From assembly GCF_004364245.1 (NCBI RefSeq), contig NZ_SOAV01000006.1, positions 1 through 64,000 of the forward strand: a stretch of DNA of 64,000 nt, read 5' to 3'. Below are positions 49,469-61,002 of the stretch, one piece after another (position 1 is the stretch's first letter; every line of letters begins with the position of its first letter). The stretch is from Streptomyces sp. BK208. Its GTDB lineage: Bacteria; Actinomycetota; Actinomycetes; Streptomycetales; Streptomycetaceae. The notes beneath the pieces are model-generated. The model was given only the letters and a program-made list of their open reading frames with translations, made no database searches and was not told the origin of the DNA. A program made the position numbers and the translations under genes.

Positions 49469-50214
49469 CCGTGTACTTCATCGGCGCCGGCCCCGGAGCC
49501 GCCGACCTGATCACGGTGCGGGGCGCCCGGACGCTCGCCGCCTGCCAGGTGTGCCTGTACGCGGGCAGCCTGGTCCCGCGCGAGCTGCTGGCCGAATGCC
49601 CGCCCGGCGCCCGGCTGGTGGACACGGCGCAGCTCACCCTGGACGAGATCACCGCCGAGCTGGTCCGCGCGCACGAGCAGGGCCTCGACGTGGCCCGGCT
49701 GCACTCCGGCGACCCGTCCGTCTTCAGCGCGGTCGCCGAGCAGATGCGGCGCCTGGACGCGGCCCGGGTGCCGTACGAGGTCGTCCCCGGCGTGCCGGCG
49801 TTCGCCGCTGCGGCGGCCTCGCTGAAGCGGGAGCTGACGGTCCCGACGGTCGGGCAGACCGTCATCCTCACCAGGGTCGCCCAGCAGGCCACCGCCATGC
49901 CCGAGGGCGAGGACCTCGCCACCCTCGGCCGCAGCGGTGCGCTGATCGTGCTCCACCTCGCCGCCAGGTACGTGGACCGGGTGGTCGGCGAACTGCTGCC
50001 GCACTACGGGGCGGACTGCCCCGCGGCCGTCGTCGCGAACGCCTCCCGCCCCGACGAACTGATCATCCGCGGGACCCTCGACGAGATCGCCGGGAAGGTG
50101 ACCGGGGCGGGGATCGTGCGCACCGCGGTGATCATGGTGGGGCGGACCCTGGGAGCGGAACAGTTCCGCGACAGCCACCTGTACTCACCCGAGCGGGAGC
50201 GCCATGTCTGCTGA
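49465..50214 (+). CDS. cobM: Precorrin-4 C11-methyltransferase
   Basis: A 249-residue SAM-dependent tetrapyrrole methylase. VYFIGAGPGAADLITVRGAR at residues 3-22 is the first family signature, LHSGDPSVFSAVAEQM near 80 the GDP loop, and VPGVPAFAAAAASLKRELT near 110 the third. It adds the C11 methyl in the aerobic route (CbiF in the anaerobic one; sequence alone does not separate them). Coupled to cobL upstream. The ATG has CAGGAG 6 bases upstream. Confidence 0.95.
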   Translation: MTVYFIGAGPGAADLITVRGARTLAACQVCLYAGSLVPRELLAECPPGARLVDTAQLTLDEITAELVRAHEQGLDVARLHSGDPSVFSAVAEQMRRLDAARVPYEVVPGVPAFAAAAASLKRELTVPTVGQTVILTRVAQQATAMPEGEDLATLGRSGALIVLHLAARYVDRVVGELLPHYGADCPAAVVANASRPDELIIRGTLDEIAGKVTGAGIVRTAVIMVGRTLGAEQFRDSHLYSPERERHVC

Positions 50215-50243
50215 GCCCCGGGCCCGGTGAGGAGGCCGTCCCC

Positions 50244-50900
50244 GTGCTGCGGGTGCGGGACGCCCCCGCGGCCGTGGGCCGGTACGCGCGGCTGGGCTCC
50301 GTCCAGCAGTGGGAGCACCGCTTCGAACCGGGCCTCCCGGTGTTCACGGAGGTCACCCGCGGCCGGGTCCGGCTGTACCCGTCGGAGCACGAGGGGGACG
50401 CGCGACCGGACACCCTGGTGTACCTGAGGGCCGCCGACCTGGACGCCGTCGCCGCCGAGTTCGGTGTCCGGCCCGAGGAGCTGCCGTGGGGGCGGGAGCC
50501 GGCCCCGCGCGACCCGGACGGCAACCGCCTGCGGGTCGGTCCGGTCACCGGGCAGCCGGGCCGGGCGCCCCGGCGACGGCACTGCGGCCCACCACCGTGC
50601 CCGCCCGGTCGATGCAGATCACGTCGACCGCCACGGGCGCCCCGCGCAGCACGGACAGCGCCTCGTCACGGGCGGCGACCGCCACCAGGTCGCCCAGCGG
50701 CACCCCGGCCGCCCGGCACAGCTGGAGCGCCGCCAGGCCGGTGTTGGCCTCCGCCACCTCCCGGGCCAGGGCCTCGCCCGCACCGCCGCGCCGGGCCAGC
50801 CCGGCCAGGAACCCCTTGTCCACCTGGGAGCGTGCGGAGTGCAGGTCGAGGTGGCCCGCGGCCAGCTTGGACAGCTTGGCGAAGCCGCCGCAGACGGTGA
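50244..50900 (+). CDS. VOC (glyoxalase/bleomycin-resistance) protein with anomalous C terminus
   Basis: From the GTG at 50244, with GAGGAGG 8 bases upstream, about 100 residues match a small VOC-fold protein (VLRVRDAPAAVGRYARLGSV, then WGREPAPRDPDGNRLRVG). The family normally stops about there. Here the frame continues for roughly 115 more Pro/Arg-rich residues, running antisense to cbiD to 50900. The natural stop was probably lost by a small indel near 50540-50580. Function would be binding or modifying a small molecule; not obviously tied to cobalamin. The VOC domain itself is credible, the extension is not. Confidence 0.6.
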   Translation: MLRVRDAPAAVGRYARLGSVQQWEHRFEPGLPVFTEVTRGRVRLYPSEHEGDARPDTLVYLRAADLDAVAAEFGVRPEELPWGREPAPRDPDGNRLRVGPVTGQPGRAPRRRHCGPPPCPPGRCRSRRPPRAPRAARTAPRHGRRPPPGRPAAPRPPGTAGAPPGRCWPPPPPGPGPRPHRRAGPARPGTPCPPGSVRSAGRGGPRPAWTAWRSRRRR

Positions 50901-51687
50901 GCCGGTCCACCGGGTGCCGGCGGACATACTTCAGCACGGCGCCCGCGAAGTCCCCCATGTCCAGCAGGGCGTCCTCCGGCAGCCCGTACTCGGCGACGAC
51001 CGTCTTCTCCGAGGTGGACCCGGTGCACCCGGCGACATGCGTACGGCCGGCGGCCCGCGCCACGTCCACCCCGCGCCGGATCGAGTCGATCCACGCCGAG
51101 CAGGAGTAGGGGACGACGATGCCGGTGGTGCCGAGGACGGAGAGGCCGCCGAGGATGCCGAGACGGGGGTTCCAGGTGGACCGGGCGATCTCCTCGCCGT
51201 GGTCGACGGAGAGGGTGATCTCGACGTCGCCGCTGCCGCCGTGCCGCTCGGCGACGAGAGCGACGTGGTCCCGCATCATCCGGCGCGGGACCGGGTTGAC
51301 GGCCGGTTCGCCGACGGGCAGGGGCAGACCGGGCCGCGTGACGGTGCCGACGCCGGGCCCGGCCCGGAAGACGACGCCGGAGCCCGCGGGAAGCCGTCGC
51401 ACCGTCGCCCGGACCAGCGCGCCGTGGGTGACGTCCGGATCGTCACCGGCGTCCTTCACGATCCCCGCCGTCGCGTGGGCGTCGGTCAGCTCCTCGGTCG
51501 CCAGCGCGAACGCCGGTGTCTGCCCCCTGGGCAGGGTGATGGTGACGGGGTCGGGGAAGTCGCCGGTCAGCAGCGCGGTGTACGCGGCCGTCGTCGCCGC
51601 CGTCGCGCAGGCACCGGTGGTCCAGCCGTGGCGCAGCCCGGTGTGCTTCAGTTGGGCGCTGCGGCCGCCCTCGGCCTCGCCGCTCAT
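50545..51687 (-). CDS. cbiD: Cobalt-precorrin-5B C1-methyltransferase CbiD
   Basis: A 380-residue CbiD. Signatures: LRHGWTTGACATAATTAAY at residues 18-36, LPRGQTPAFAL near 52, VNPVPRRMM near 130, NPRLGILGGLSVLGTTGIV near 170, GCTGSTSEKTV near 217 and GGFAKLSKLAAGH near 262. CbiD replaces the unrelated CobF-type C1 methylation in the anaerobic route. Here it coexists with aerobic-type CobG and CobN. It lies on the minus strand inside an otherwise plus-strand run, sharing its 3' end with the anomalous VOC frame. Confidence 0.94.
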   Translation of the reverse strand: MSGEAEGGRSAQLKHTGLRHGWTTGACATAATTAAYTALLTGDFPDPVTITLPRGQTPAFALATEELTDAHATAGIVKDAGDDPDVTHGALVRATVRRLPAGSGVVFRAGPGVGTVTRPGLPLPVGEPAVNPVPRRMMRDHVALVAERHGGSGDVEITLSVDHGEEIARSTWNPRLGILGGLSVLGTTGIVVPYSCSAWIDSIRRGVDVARAAGRTHVAGCTGSTSEKTVVAEYGLPEDALLDMGDFAGAVLKYVRRHPVDRLTVCGGFAKLSKLAAGHLDLHSARSQVDKGFLAGLARRGGAGEALAREVAEANTGLAALQLCRAAGVPLGDLVAVAARDEALSVLRGAPVAVDVICIDRAGTVVGRSAVAGAPGPAAR

Positions 51688-51726
51688 GCCTCACGTCCAG
51701 GAAGGGACTCGGATGAAGGACCACTC

Positions 51727-52515
51727 GTGCACGTGCTGATCCTCGGCGGCACCACCGAGGCCCGCCGCCTCGCCGAACGGCTGGCGGCCGAAGCGCTGCC
51801 CGGGCTGCGCGTGACGAACTCGCTGGCGGGACGGGTCGCCGCGCCCCGCACGCCGCCCGGCGACGTGCGCGTCGGCGGCTTCGGGGGAGCGGAGGGTCTC
51901 GCCGCCTGGCTGCGGGAGCACACGGTCGACCTGCTCATCGACGCCACGCATCCCTTCGCCGCAACCATCAGCTTCAACGCGGCACGGGCCGCCGCCACCG
52001 CCCATGTTCCCCTGCTCGCGCTGCGCCGCCCCGGCTGGGAGCCGGTCGACGGCGACGTCTGGCACGAGACGGACTCCCTGGCCCGGGCCGCCGAGCTGCT
52101 GCCCGCCCTCGGCCGGCGGGTCTTCCTGACCACCGGCCGGACGGACCTGTCCGCCTTCGCGGACCTGGCCGGCCTCTGGTTCCTGGTCCGGTCCGTCGAC
52201 GCGCCCGAGCCGCCGTACCCGCCCCGCATGGAAGTCCTGCTGGACCGCGGCCCGTTCACCCTCGACGGGGAACGCGAGCTGCTGCGCCGGCACCGGATCG
52301 ACGTCCTGGTCACCAAGGACAGCGGGGGAGCGGCCACCGCGCCGAAGCTGACGGCCGCCCGGGAGGCCGGCGTGCCCGTGGTCGTGGTGCGCAGGCCCCC
52401 GGCGCCCGCGGGGGTGCCGGTGGTGACCGGTCCCGAGCAGGCCGTGCGCCGGGTACGGGAGACCCACGCGGACCGGACCTCCGCCGGGCGGCTCGGGCCT
52501 CACGTCTCCGGGTAG
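51727..52515 (+). CDS. cobK: Precorrin-6A reductase
   Basis: A 262-residue NADPH-dependent reductase of the corrin ring. VHVLILGGTTEARRLAERLA opens the protein; LLIDATHPFAATISFNAARA near residue 75, LTTGRTDLSAFADL near 137 and VTKDSGGAATAPKLTAARE near 197 are the CobK/CbiJ signatures. Start is GTG at 51727 with GAAGGA about 8 bases upstream. The last 53 bases, including the stop, are duplicated directly downstream, which places the gene end 38 bases from the convergent cobIJ stop. Confidence 0.95.
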   Translation: MHVLILGGTTEARRLAERLAAEALPGLRVTNSLAGRVAAPRTPPGDVRVGGFGGAEGLAAWLREHTVDLLIDATHPFAATISFNAARAAATAHVPLLALRRPGWEPVDGDVWHETDSLARAAELLPALGRRVFLTTGRTDLSAFADLAGLWFLVRSVDAPEPPYPPRMEVLLDRGPFTLDGERELLRRHRIDVLVTKDSGGAATAPKLTAAREAGVPVVVVRRPPAPAGVPVVTGPEQAVRRVRETHADRTSAGRLGPHVSG

Positions 52516-52569
52516 GCCCACGCGGACCGGACCTCCGCCGGGCGGCTCGGGCCTCACGTCTCCGGGTAG
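52463..52569. repeat. Perfect 53-bp direct repeat at the cobK/cobIJ junction
   Basis: Bases 52463-52515 and 52517-52569 are identical. The first copy encodes the last 17 residues and stop of cobK; the second, read on the minus strand, contains the last five codons and stop of cobIJ. One base separates them (54-bp tandem duplication). Confidence 0.97.
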
Positions 52570-54050
52570 TGGCGGGGCGTCCAGACGATCTCCTCGCCGT
52601 CCCCACGCCGTACGGTCCGCGTCTGGGAGGAGCCGACCAGCAGGATCGTGCGCATGTCGACCTCGGCCGGGTCCAGGTCCGCCAGCCGCACGATCCGCAC
52701 GTGCTCGTCGGCACCGCCCACGTCCCGGGCGACCACGACCGGCGTGTCCGGGGCCCGGTGCTCCAGGAGCAGTTCGCGTGCCTTGCCCACCTGCCAGGTC
52801 CGGCTCCGCGACCCGGGGTTGTACAGCGCCAGCACCAGGTCCGCCGAGGCCGCGGCGCGCAGCCGCTCCGCGATGACCTCCCAGGGCTTGAGGCGGTCGG
52901 ACAGGGAGATCGTGGCGTAGTCGTGGCCGAGCGGGGCGCCCGCCCGCGCGGCCGCCGCGTTGGCCGCCGTCACCCCCGGCAGGACCCGCACCGGCACGTC
53001 CGCGTACGCGTCCGCCGACGCGGCCTCCAGCACCGCCGTGGCCATGGCGAAGACACCCGGGTCGCCTCCGGAGACGACGGCCACGCGCCGCCCTTGCCGG
53101 GCGAGTTGCAGGGCGAACTCGGCACGCTCGGACTCGACCCGGTTGTCGGACCCGTGCCGGCGCTGGCCGGAGCGCACGGGGACCCGGTCCAGGTAGGTGG
53201 TGTAGCCGACCAGGTCGTCCGCCGCGGCGAGCGCGCCGCGGGTCTCGGGCGTCAGCCACAGCGGGCCGGCCGGCCCCGTCCCCACCACGACGACCTCGCC
53301 CACGGCACCCGGCCCGGGCTCCGCCGCCACGGCGTCGGCCCGGCTCGGCAGCACCGCCACCGAGAAGTACGGCACCGACTCGGCGTCCACCTCGGCCAGT
53401 TCCGCGAGACGCTCCCCCGCCATGGTGGCCCGCTCCACGTACCGGGCCCCGTCGAGCCGGCCGGAAGCCTCCAGCGCGCGCCGCACCTTGGGGAAGGTGC
53501 GCCCCATCTTCATCACCACCGCCGCGTCCGTCGAGGCGAGCCGCGCGGTCAGCTCCTCCTCGGGCAGGGTGCCGGGCAGGACGGTCAGCACCTCCTCGCC
53601 CTCGGCCAGCGGCGTGCCCAGGCGGGCCGCCGCGGCGGAGACGGAGGTGACGCCCGGGACGACCTCGGTGTCGTAGCGGCCGGCGAGCCGCTTGTGCATG
53701 TGCATGTACGAGCCGTAGAAGAGCGGGTCGCCCTCCGCCAGGACCGCCACCGTCCGGCCCGCGTCCAGGTGGGCGGCGAGCCGGGCGGACGCCTCGGCGT
53801 AGAAGTCGTCCATGGCGCCCTGGTAGCCGCCGGGGTGGTCGGTGGTCTCGGTGGTGACCGGGTAGACCAGCGGCTCCTCGACGTGGTCGGCGCGGATGTG
53901 CCGGGCCGCGATGGAACGCGCGATCGACCGGCCGTGCCGGGCGCTGTGGTACGCGATCACGTCGGCCCCGGCGATGACCTCGACGGCCCGCACGGTCATC
54001 AGGGAGGGGTCGCCGGGCCCGAGCCCTACCCCGTACAGCTTGCCGCTCAT
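52554..54050 (-). CDS. cobIJ: Precorrin-2 C20-methyltransferase / precorrin-3B C17-methyltransferase fusion
   Basis: A 498-residue fusion of two tetrapyrrole methylases. CobI (about 1-240): LYGVGLGPGDPSLMTVRAVE at residues 4-23, LAEGDPLFYGSYMHMHKRL near 104 and VVPGVTSVSAAAARLG near 130. CobJ (about 243-498): VVVVGTGPAGPLWLTPETRG, VVSGGDPGVFAMATAVLEAA near 327 and LPGVTAANAAAARAGAPLGHDY near 357. CobI makes precorrin-3A; CobJ contracts the ring after CobG acts. The start overlaps the cobH stop by four bases, so cobH-cobIJ is a coupled pair. Confidence 0.95.
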   Translation of the reverse strand: MSGKLYGVGLGPGDPSLMTVRAVEVIAGADVIAYHSARHGRSIARSIAARHIRADHVEEPLVYPVTTETTDHPGGYQGAMDDFYAEASARLAAHLDAGRTVAVLAEGDPLFYGSYMHMHKRLAGRYDTEVVPGVTSVSAAAARLGTPLAEGEEVLTVLPGTLPEEELTARLASTDAAVVMKMGRTFPKVRRALEASGRLDGARYVERATMAGERLAELAEVDAESVPYFSVAVLPSRADAVAAEPGPGAVGEVVVVGTGPAGPLWLTPETRGALAAADDLVGYTTYLDRVPVRSGQRRHGSDNRVESERAEFALQLARQGRRVAVVSGGDPGVFAMATAVLEAASADAYADVPVRVLPGVTAANAAAARAGAPLGHDYATISLSDRLKPWEVIAERLRAAASADLVLALYNPGSRSRTWQVGKARELLLEHRAPDTPVVVARDVGGADEHVRIVRLADLDPAEVDMRTILLVGSSQTRTVRRGDGEEIVWTPRHYPET

Positions 54051-54679
54051 TCTTCCTCGCTAGCGATCGCGTTGAGCGCGGCGGCCGCGATGGCGCTGCC
54101 CCCGCGGCGGCCCCGGACGACCAGGTGTTCCAGGCCCGACGGGTGGGCGGCCAGGGCGTCCTTGGACTCGGCGGCGCCGACGAAGCCGACCGGCACGCCG
54201 ATGACGGCGGCCGGGCGGGGCGCCCCCTCCTCGATCATCTCCAGCAGCCGGAAGAGCGCGGTGGGCGCGTTGCCGACGGCGACCACGGCTCCCTCCAGCC
54301 GGTCGCGCCACAGCTCCAGGGCGGCGGCGCTGCGCGTGGTGCCGAGCCTGGCCGCCAGCTCGGGGACGGCCGGGTCCGACAGGGTGCACAGCACGTCGTT
54401 GTCCGCGGGCAGCCGCTTGCGCGTGACGCCGCTCGCCACCATCCGCACGTCGCACAGGATGGGCGCACCGGAGCGCAGGGCCTCGCGGGCGCGGGCCACC
54501 ACGCCGGACGAGTACGCGAGATCGCGCACGAGGTCCACCATGCCGCAGGCGTGGATCATCCGGACCGCGACCTGGCTGACGTCCGCGGGCAACGCCGCGA
54601 GGTCCGCCTCCGCGCGGATGGTCGCGAAGGACTCGCGGTAGATGGCCGCGCCGTCCTTCTCGTAGTCGTAGGGGGTCAC
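54047..54679 (-). CDS. cobH: Precorrin-8X methylmutase
   Basis: A 210-residue enzyme moving the C11 methyl to C12 to form hydrogenobyrinate. The catalytic histidine lies in VAVRMIHACGMVDLV near residue 43. VVARAREALRSGAPILCDVR near 59, GNAPTALFRLLEMI near 136 and PVGFVGAAESKDAL near 162 are family signatures. The start is a GTG at 54679 without a clear Shine-Dalgarno, 37 bases after cobG. The C terminus overlaps cobIJ. Confidence 0.95.
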   Translation of the reverse strand: MTPYDYEKDGAAIYRESFATIRAEADLAALPADVSQVAVRMIHACGMVDLVRDLAYSSGVVARAREALRSGAPILCDVRMVASGVTRKRLPADNDVLCTLSDPAVPELAARLGTTRSAAALELWRDRLEGAVVAVGNAPTALFRLLEMIEEGAPRPAAVIGVPVGFVGAAESKDALAAHPSGLEHLVVRGRRGGSAIAAAALNAIASEEE

Positions 54680-54716
54680 GGTGCTGTCTCGCTGCTCTCG
54701 GTCGTCGTGGTACGGC

Positions 54717-56204
54717 TCATGAGGTGATCGCCGCCAGGGCGGTGGCGAGGTCGGACAGGTCGTGGACCGCGACGGTGCGGGACTGCCGTCCGGCGCCGTC
54801 GGTCCGGGTGACGCGGTAACCGCCGCCCGGTACGGCGGTCACGTCGACGCGGTCGCCCCGGGGGTGCCCGCACCGCCGCTCGCAGCCGGACCAGTACAGC
54901 GGGAGGCGGGCACCGCCCACGGCGCCGAGGGCGCGGGTCGCGTCGGCTCGGACGTCCGCGTGGGACTTGCCGCACCCCGGCCGCCCGATGCACGCGCCGA
55001 CGCCCGGCCAGGGCGAGGCGGGGTCGGTGACGAGGCCCGCGGCGGCCAGGCGGGAGAGGGCGGCGCTCCGCTCGGACGCGGTCATGTCCGCGGTGGGGAC
55101 GACGACGCCGCGCCAGGGGGTGAGGCGCAGTTCACCGGGGGCGACCGCGGTCAACTCCCGCCACTGCGGGGTGGTCAGGCGCCCCAGCGGGACATGGACG
55201 GACAGGGCCGAGCCGACGATCCCGGGACGGGGCCCGCCGGCGGCCGCCGGGCTGCCCGGGGGGCGGGTGCCGACGGTGCCCGGCGCGGGGATCGGTTCCC
55301 GGGCGCTGCCGGGGCCCGGCGTACGGCTCGGGTCCCGGGTGGCGTCGGTTCCGGCCGGGCCGTTCGGGTCCTGGGTGGTGTCGGTGGCCTCCGTGTTGCC
55401 CGGCGGCCGGGTGGCGTCGGTCCCGGCCGCGTCGCCCGGACCCCGGGTGCAGTCGATCCCCGACGCCGCGAGGCGGTGTCGTACGGCGGAAGCCAACCCG
55501 GTGTGCGCCGGCCCCAGATCGTCGACGCGCCAGACCCGCTCGGCGGACCCCTCGGCACACTCCAGGAACACCTCGGCCGCCAGCAGCGCCGCTCGCGGAG
55601 CGTCGTCCCCGGCGACCCGCAGCGTTTCCGGCGCGGAGCCCAGGCGGATCAGCGCACCGCCGTCGGCCGTCGCGCGCACGGTCACGTCGGCGCCGAGCGG
55701 GGTCATGTCGCCGCGCCCGTCGTCGAGCGCGAACAGGAACCGCCCCGACAGTCCGCGCGCCGCCCCGCTCGCGCACAGCGCCGCGTCCAGCGCCGACAGC
55801 CAGGGCCGCACCTCGCGCACCCCGTTGCCGTCCAGCCCGGACAGCGGCGACGCCACGATGTTGCGCACCCTCTCGTGCCCACGGGACGGCAGGAGCCCGG
55901 CCTCGTCCAGCAGACCGGCCAACTCGCCGCCGCACGCGTCGCCGAGTCCGCGCAACTGGACGTTGCCGCGGGAGGTCAGGTGCAGCTCCCCGTCGCCCAG
56001 TCGCCGGGCCGCCTCCGCGAGGGCGTGCGCCTGCCGGACGGTCAGGACACCGCCGGGCACGCGGACCCGGGCCAGCGCGCCGTCGTCGGCGGCGTGCAGC
56101 CGCAGCGACCCCGGGCAGGCGTCACCGCGGTGCCGCGGAACCGGCGCGGCGTGCGGGGACGAAAGCGGGGGAGGAGTGGACACGGCGGCGAGCATACCGA
56201 CCAT
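54717..56204 (-). CDS. cobG: Precorrin-3B synthase CobG
   Basis: A 495-residue iron-sulfur/siroheme-type oxidase of the nitrite/sulfite reductase fold that hydroxylates precorrin-3A with O2, the hallmark of aerobic B12 synthesis. The first half (about 20-255) includes LTSRGNVQLRGL near 80; the Fe-S cysteines lie in CIGRPGCGKSHADV near 413 and SGCERRCGHP near 444. Between the halves a Thr/Asp/Pro/Gly-rich linker (about 258-335) with repeated TDATR/PG units replaces the usual short joint. ATG at 56204 lies 7 bases after a TACAGC box with no Shine-Dalgarno; a GTG at 56207 is possible. Confidence 0.92.
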   Translation of the reverse strand: MVGMLAAVSTPPPLSSPHAAPVPRHRGDACPGSLRLHAADDGALARVRVPGGVLTVRQAHALAEAARRLGDGELHLTSRGNVQLRGLGDACGGELAGLLDEAGLLPSRGHERVRNIVASPLSGLDGNGVREVRPWLSALDAALCASGAARGLSGRFLFALDDGRGDMTPLGADVTVRATADGGALIRLGSAPETLRVAGDDAPRAALLAAEVFLECAEGSAERVWRVDDLGPAHTGLASAVRHRLAASGIDCTRGPGDAAGTDATRPPGNTEATDTTQDPNGPAGTDATRDPSRTPGPGSAREPIPAPGTVGTRPPGSPAAAGGPRPGIVGSALSVHVPLGRLTTPQWRELTAVAPGELRLTPWRGVVVPTADMTASERSAALSRLAAAGLVTDPASPWPGVGACIGRPGCGKSHADVRADATRALGAVGGARLPLYWSGCERRCGHPRGDRVDVTAVPGGGYRVTRTDGAGRQSRTVAVHDLSDLATALAAITS

Positions 56205-56244
56205 CACACCGGCTGTATGCCCTGCCCTCTTGCGCCGCCCCTTA

Positions 56245-56400
56245 CTATGCTGACCAGGTGGATCGTCCGGTCCGCCGCCGCCACGACGGCGACAGGGGAG
56301 GAAGCCCGGTGCGAACCCGGCGCGGTCCCGCCACTGTGAATCCGGCCACTAAGAGGCCGGACGAGCCAGGAACTCCCGCCGTCTTTCACCGCCCGGGGCG
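56245..56400 (+). promoter_or_regulatory. Cobalamin riboswitch upstream of cobN
   Basis: The conserved AdoCbl aptamer core is readable: GGGAGGAAGCCCGGTGCGAA (56305 onward), CCCGCCACTGTGAA with the B12 box GCCACTG at 56330-56336, then an AAGAGGCCGGACGAGCCAGG-like segment. It ends about 30-60 bases before cobN, so high cobalamin should shut off cobN. The outer boundaries are approximate. Confidence 0.93.
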
Positions 56401-56427
56401 CGGACCCCGAGGAAGGCCAGACGACGC

Positions 56428-60051
<3,624 letters not shown>

Positions 60052-60067
60052 GCACGGCGGGCCCGAC

Positions 60068-60104
60068 GGACCCGTGCCGCCCGCACCCCGGGCGACACGG
60101 GTCC
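60068..60104 (+). terminator. Terminator of cobN
   Basis: GGACCCGTG and CACGGGTCC form a 9-bp stem, extended by CGCCCG/CGGGCG across one mismatch, 17 bases after the cobN stop. Confidence 0.8.
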
Positions 60105-60153
60105 TAGGACCAACGCCTGATCTTTCACTCCGGCATCTGCTGTTAGCGTGCAG

Positions 60154-60170
60154 TTGCACATCATTGGCAA
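60154..60170 (+). promoter_or_regulatory. Nur-box-like element before sodF
   Basis: TTGCAC-ATCAT-TGGCAA fits the nickel-responsive Nur box (tTGCaa-N5-ttGCAA) I recall for Streptomyces sodF, with two mismatches. It lies 22 bases before the start codon and after a possible -10 (TAGCGT, 60144), as expected for nickel-dependent repression. Confidence 0.68.
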
Positions 60171-60191
60171 TAACGTCGGAGGATGTTGGAC

Positions 60192-60833
60192 ATGGCGGTG
60201 TACACGCTCCCTGAGCTTCCCTACGACTACTCGGAGCTCGAACCGGTCATCAACCCGCAGATCATCGAGCTGCACCACGACAAGCACCACGCCGCGTACG
60301 TGAAGGGCGCCAACGACACGCTGGAGCAGCTCGCCGAGGCGCGGGACAAGGAGCAGTGGGGCTCCGTCAACGGCCTGGAGAAGAACCTGGCCTTCCACCT
60401 CTCCGGCCACATCCTGCACTCGATCTACTGGCACAACATGACCGGCGACGGCGGCGGGGAGCCCCTGGCCGCCGACGGCGTGGGAGACCTGGCCGACGCG
60501 ATCACCGAGTCCTTCGGCTCCTTCGCCGGCTTCAAGGCGCAGCTGACCAAGGCCGCCGCGACCACCCAGGGTTCGGGCTGGGGCGTGCTGGCCTACGAGC
60601 CCCTGAGCGGCCGCCTGATCGTCGAGCAGGTCTACGACCACCAGGGCAACGTCGGCCAGGGCTCCACTCCGATCCTGGTCTTCGACGCCTGGGAGCACGC
60701 GTTCTACCTGCAGTACAAGAACCAGAAGGTCGACTTCATCGACGCCATGTGGGCCGTCGTCAACTGGCAGGACGTCGCCAAGCGCTACGAGGCCGCCAAG
60801 TCCCGCACCAACGCCCTGCTGCTGGCCCCCTGA
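60192..60833 (+). CDS. sodF: Iron-type superoxide dismutase
   Basis: A 213-residue Fe/Mn superoxide dismutase. It opens VYTLPELPYDYSELEPVINP; metal ligands are His in IIELHHDKHHAAYV near residue 27, His in HLSGHILHSIYWHNM near 76, and Asp/His in LVFDAWEHAFYLQY near 160-164. Near identity in memory to Streptomyces SodF supports the iron type, which is made when nickel is scarce and Nur does not repress. The ATG at 60192 is chosen over 60183 because GGAGGA lies 7 bases before it. A terminator follows. Confidence 0.96.
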   Translation: MAVYTLPELPYDYSELEPVINPQIIELHHDKHHAAYVKGANDTLEQLAEARDKEQWGSVNGLEKNLAFHLSGHILHSIYWHNMTGDGGGEPLAADGVGDLADAITESFGSFAGFKAQLTKAAATTQGSGWGVLAYEPLSGRLIVEQVYDHQGNVGQGSTPILVFDAWEHAFYLQYKNQKVDFIDAMWAVVNWQDVAKRYEAAKSRTNALLLAP

Positions 60834-60894
60834 ACCGTCTGACGCGTCCTGCCTCGTGATCGCCTTCTCACCCTTCACCGGGCAGGCGGCACCA

Positions 60895-60937
60895 CGGAAG
60901 GCCCCCCCGGCGGCTCGTGCCTCCGGGGGGCCTTCCG
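60895..60937 (+). terminator. Terminator after sodF
   Basis: CGGAAGGCCCCCCCGG pairs with CCGGGGGGCCTTCCG with one bulged C. It sits between sodF and the convergent SDR gene and may work both ways. Confidence 0.88.
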
Positions 60938-61002
60938 CCGTTCGTCCGCCCCGGGGGAGCGGAACCGGGCGGCGCCCGCCCCTCGGACGGGGACAGAGCC
61001 CC

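Noticed and set aside
50204..50230. An ATG frame MSAEPRAR after cobM
   Set aside because: It is only eight codons; the VOC frame with a good ribosome-binding site starts later at the GTG at 50244.
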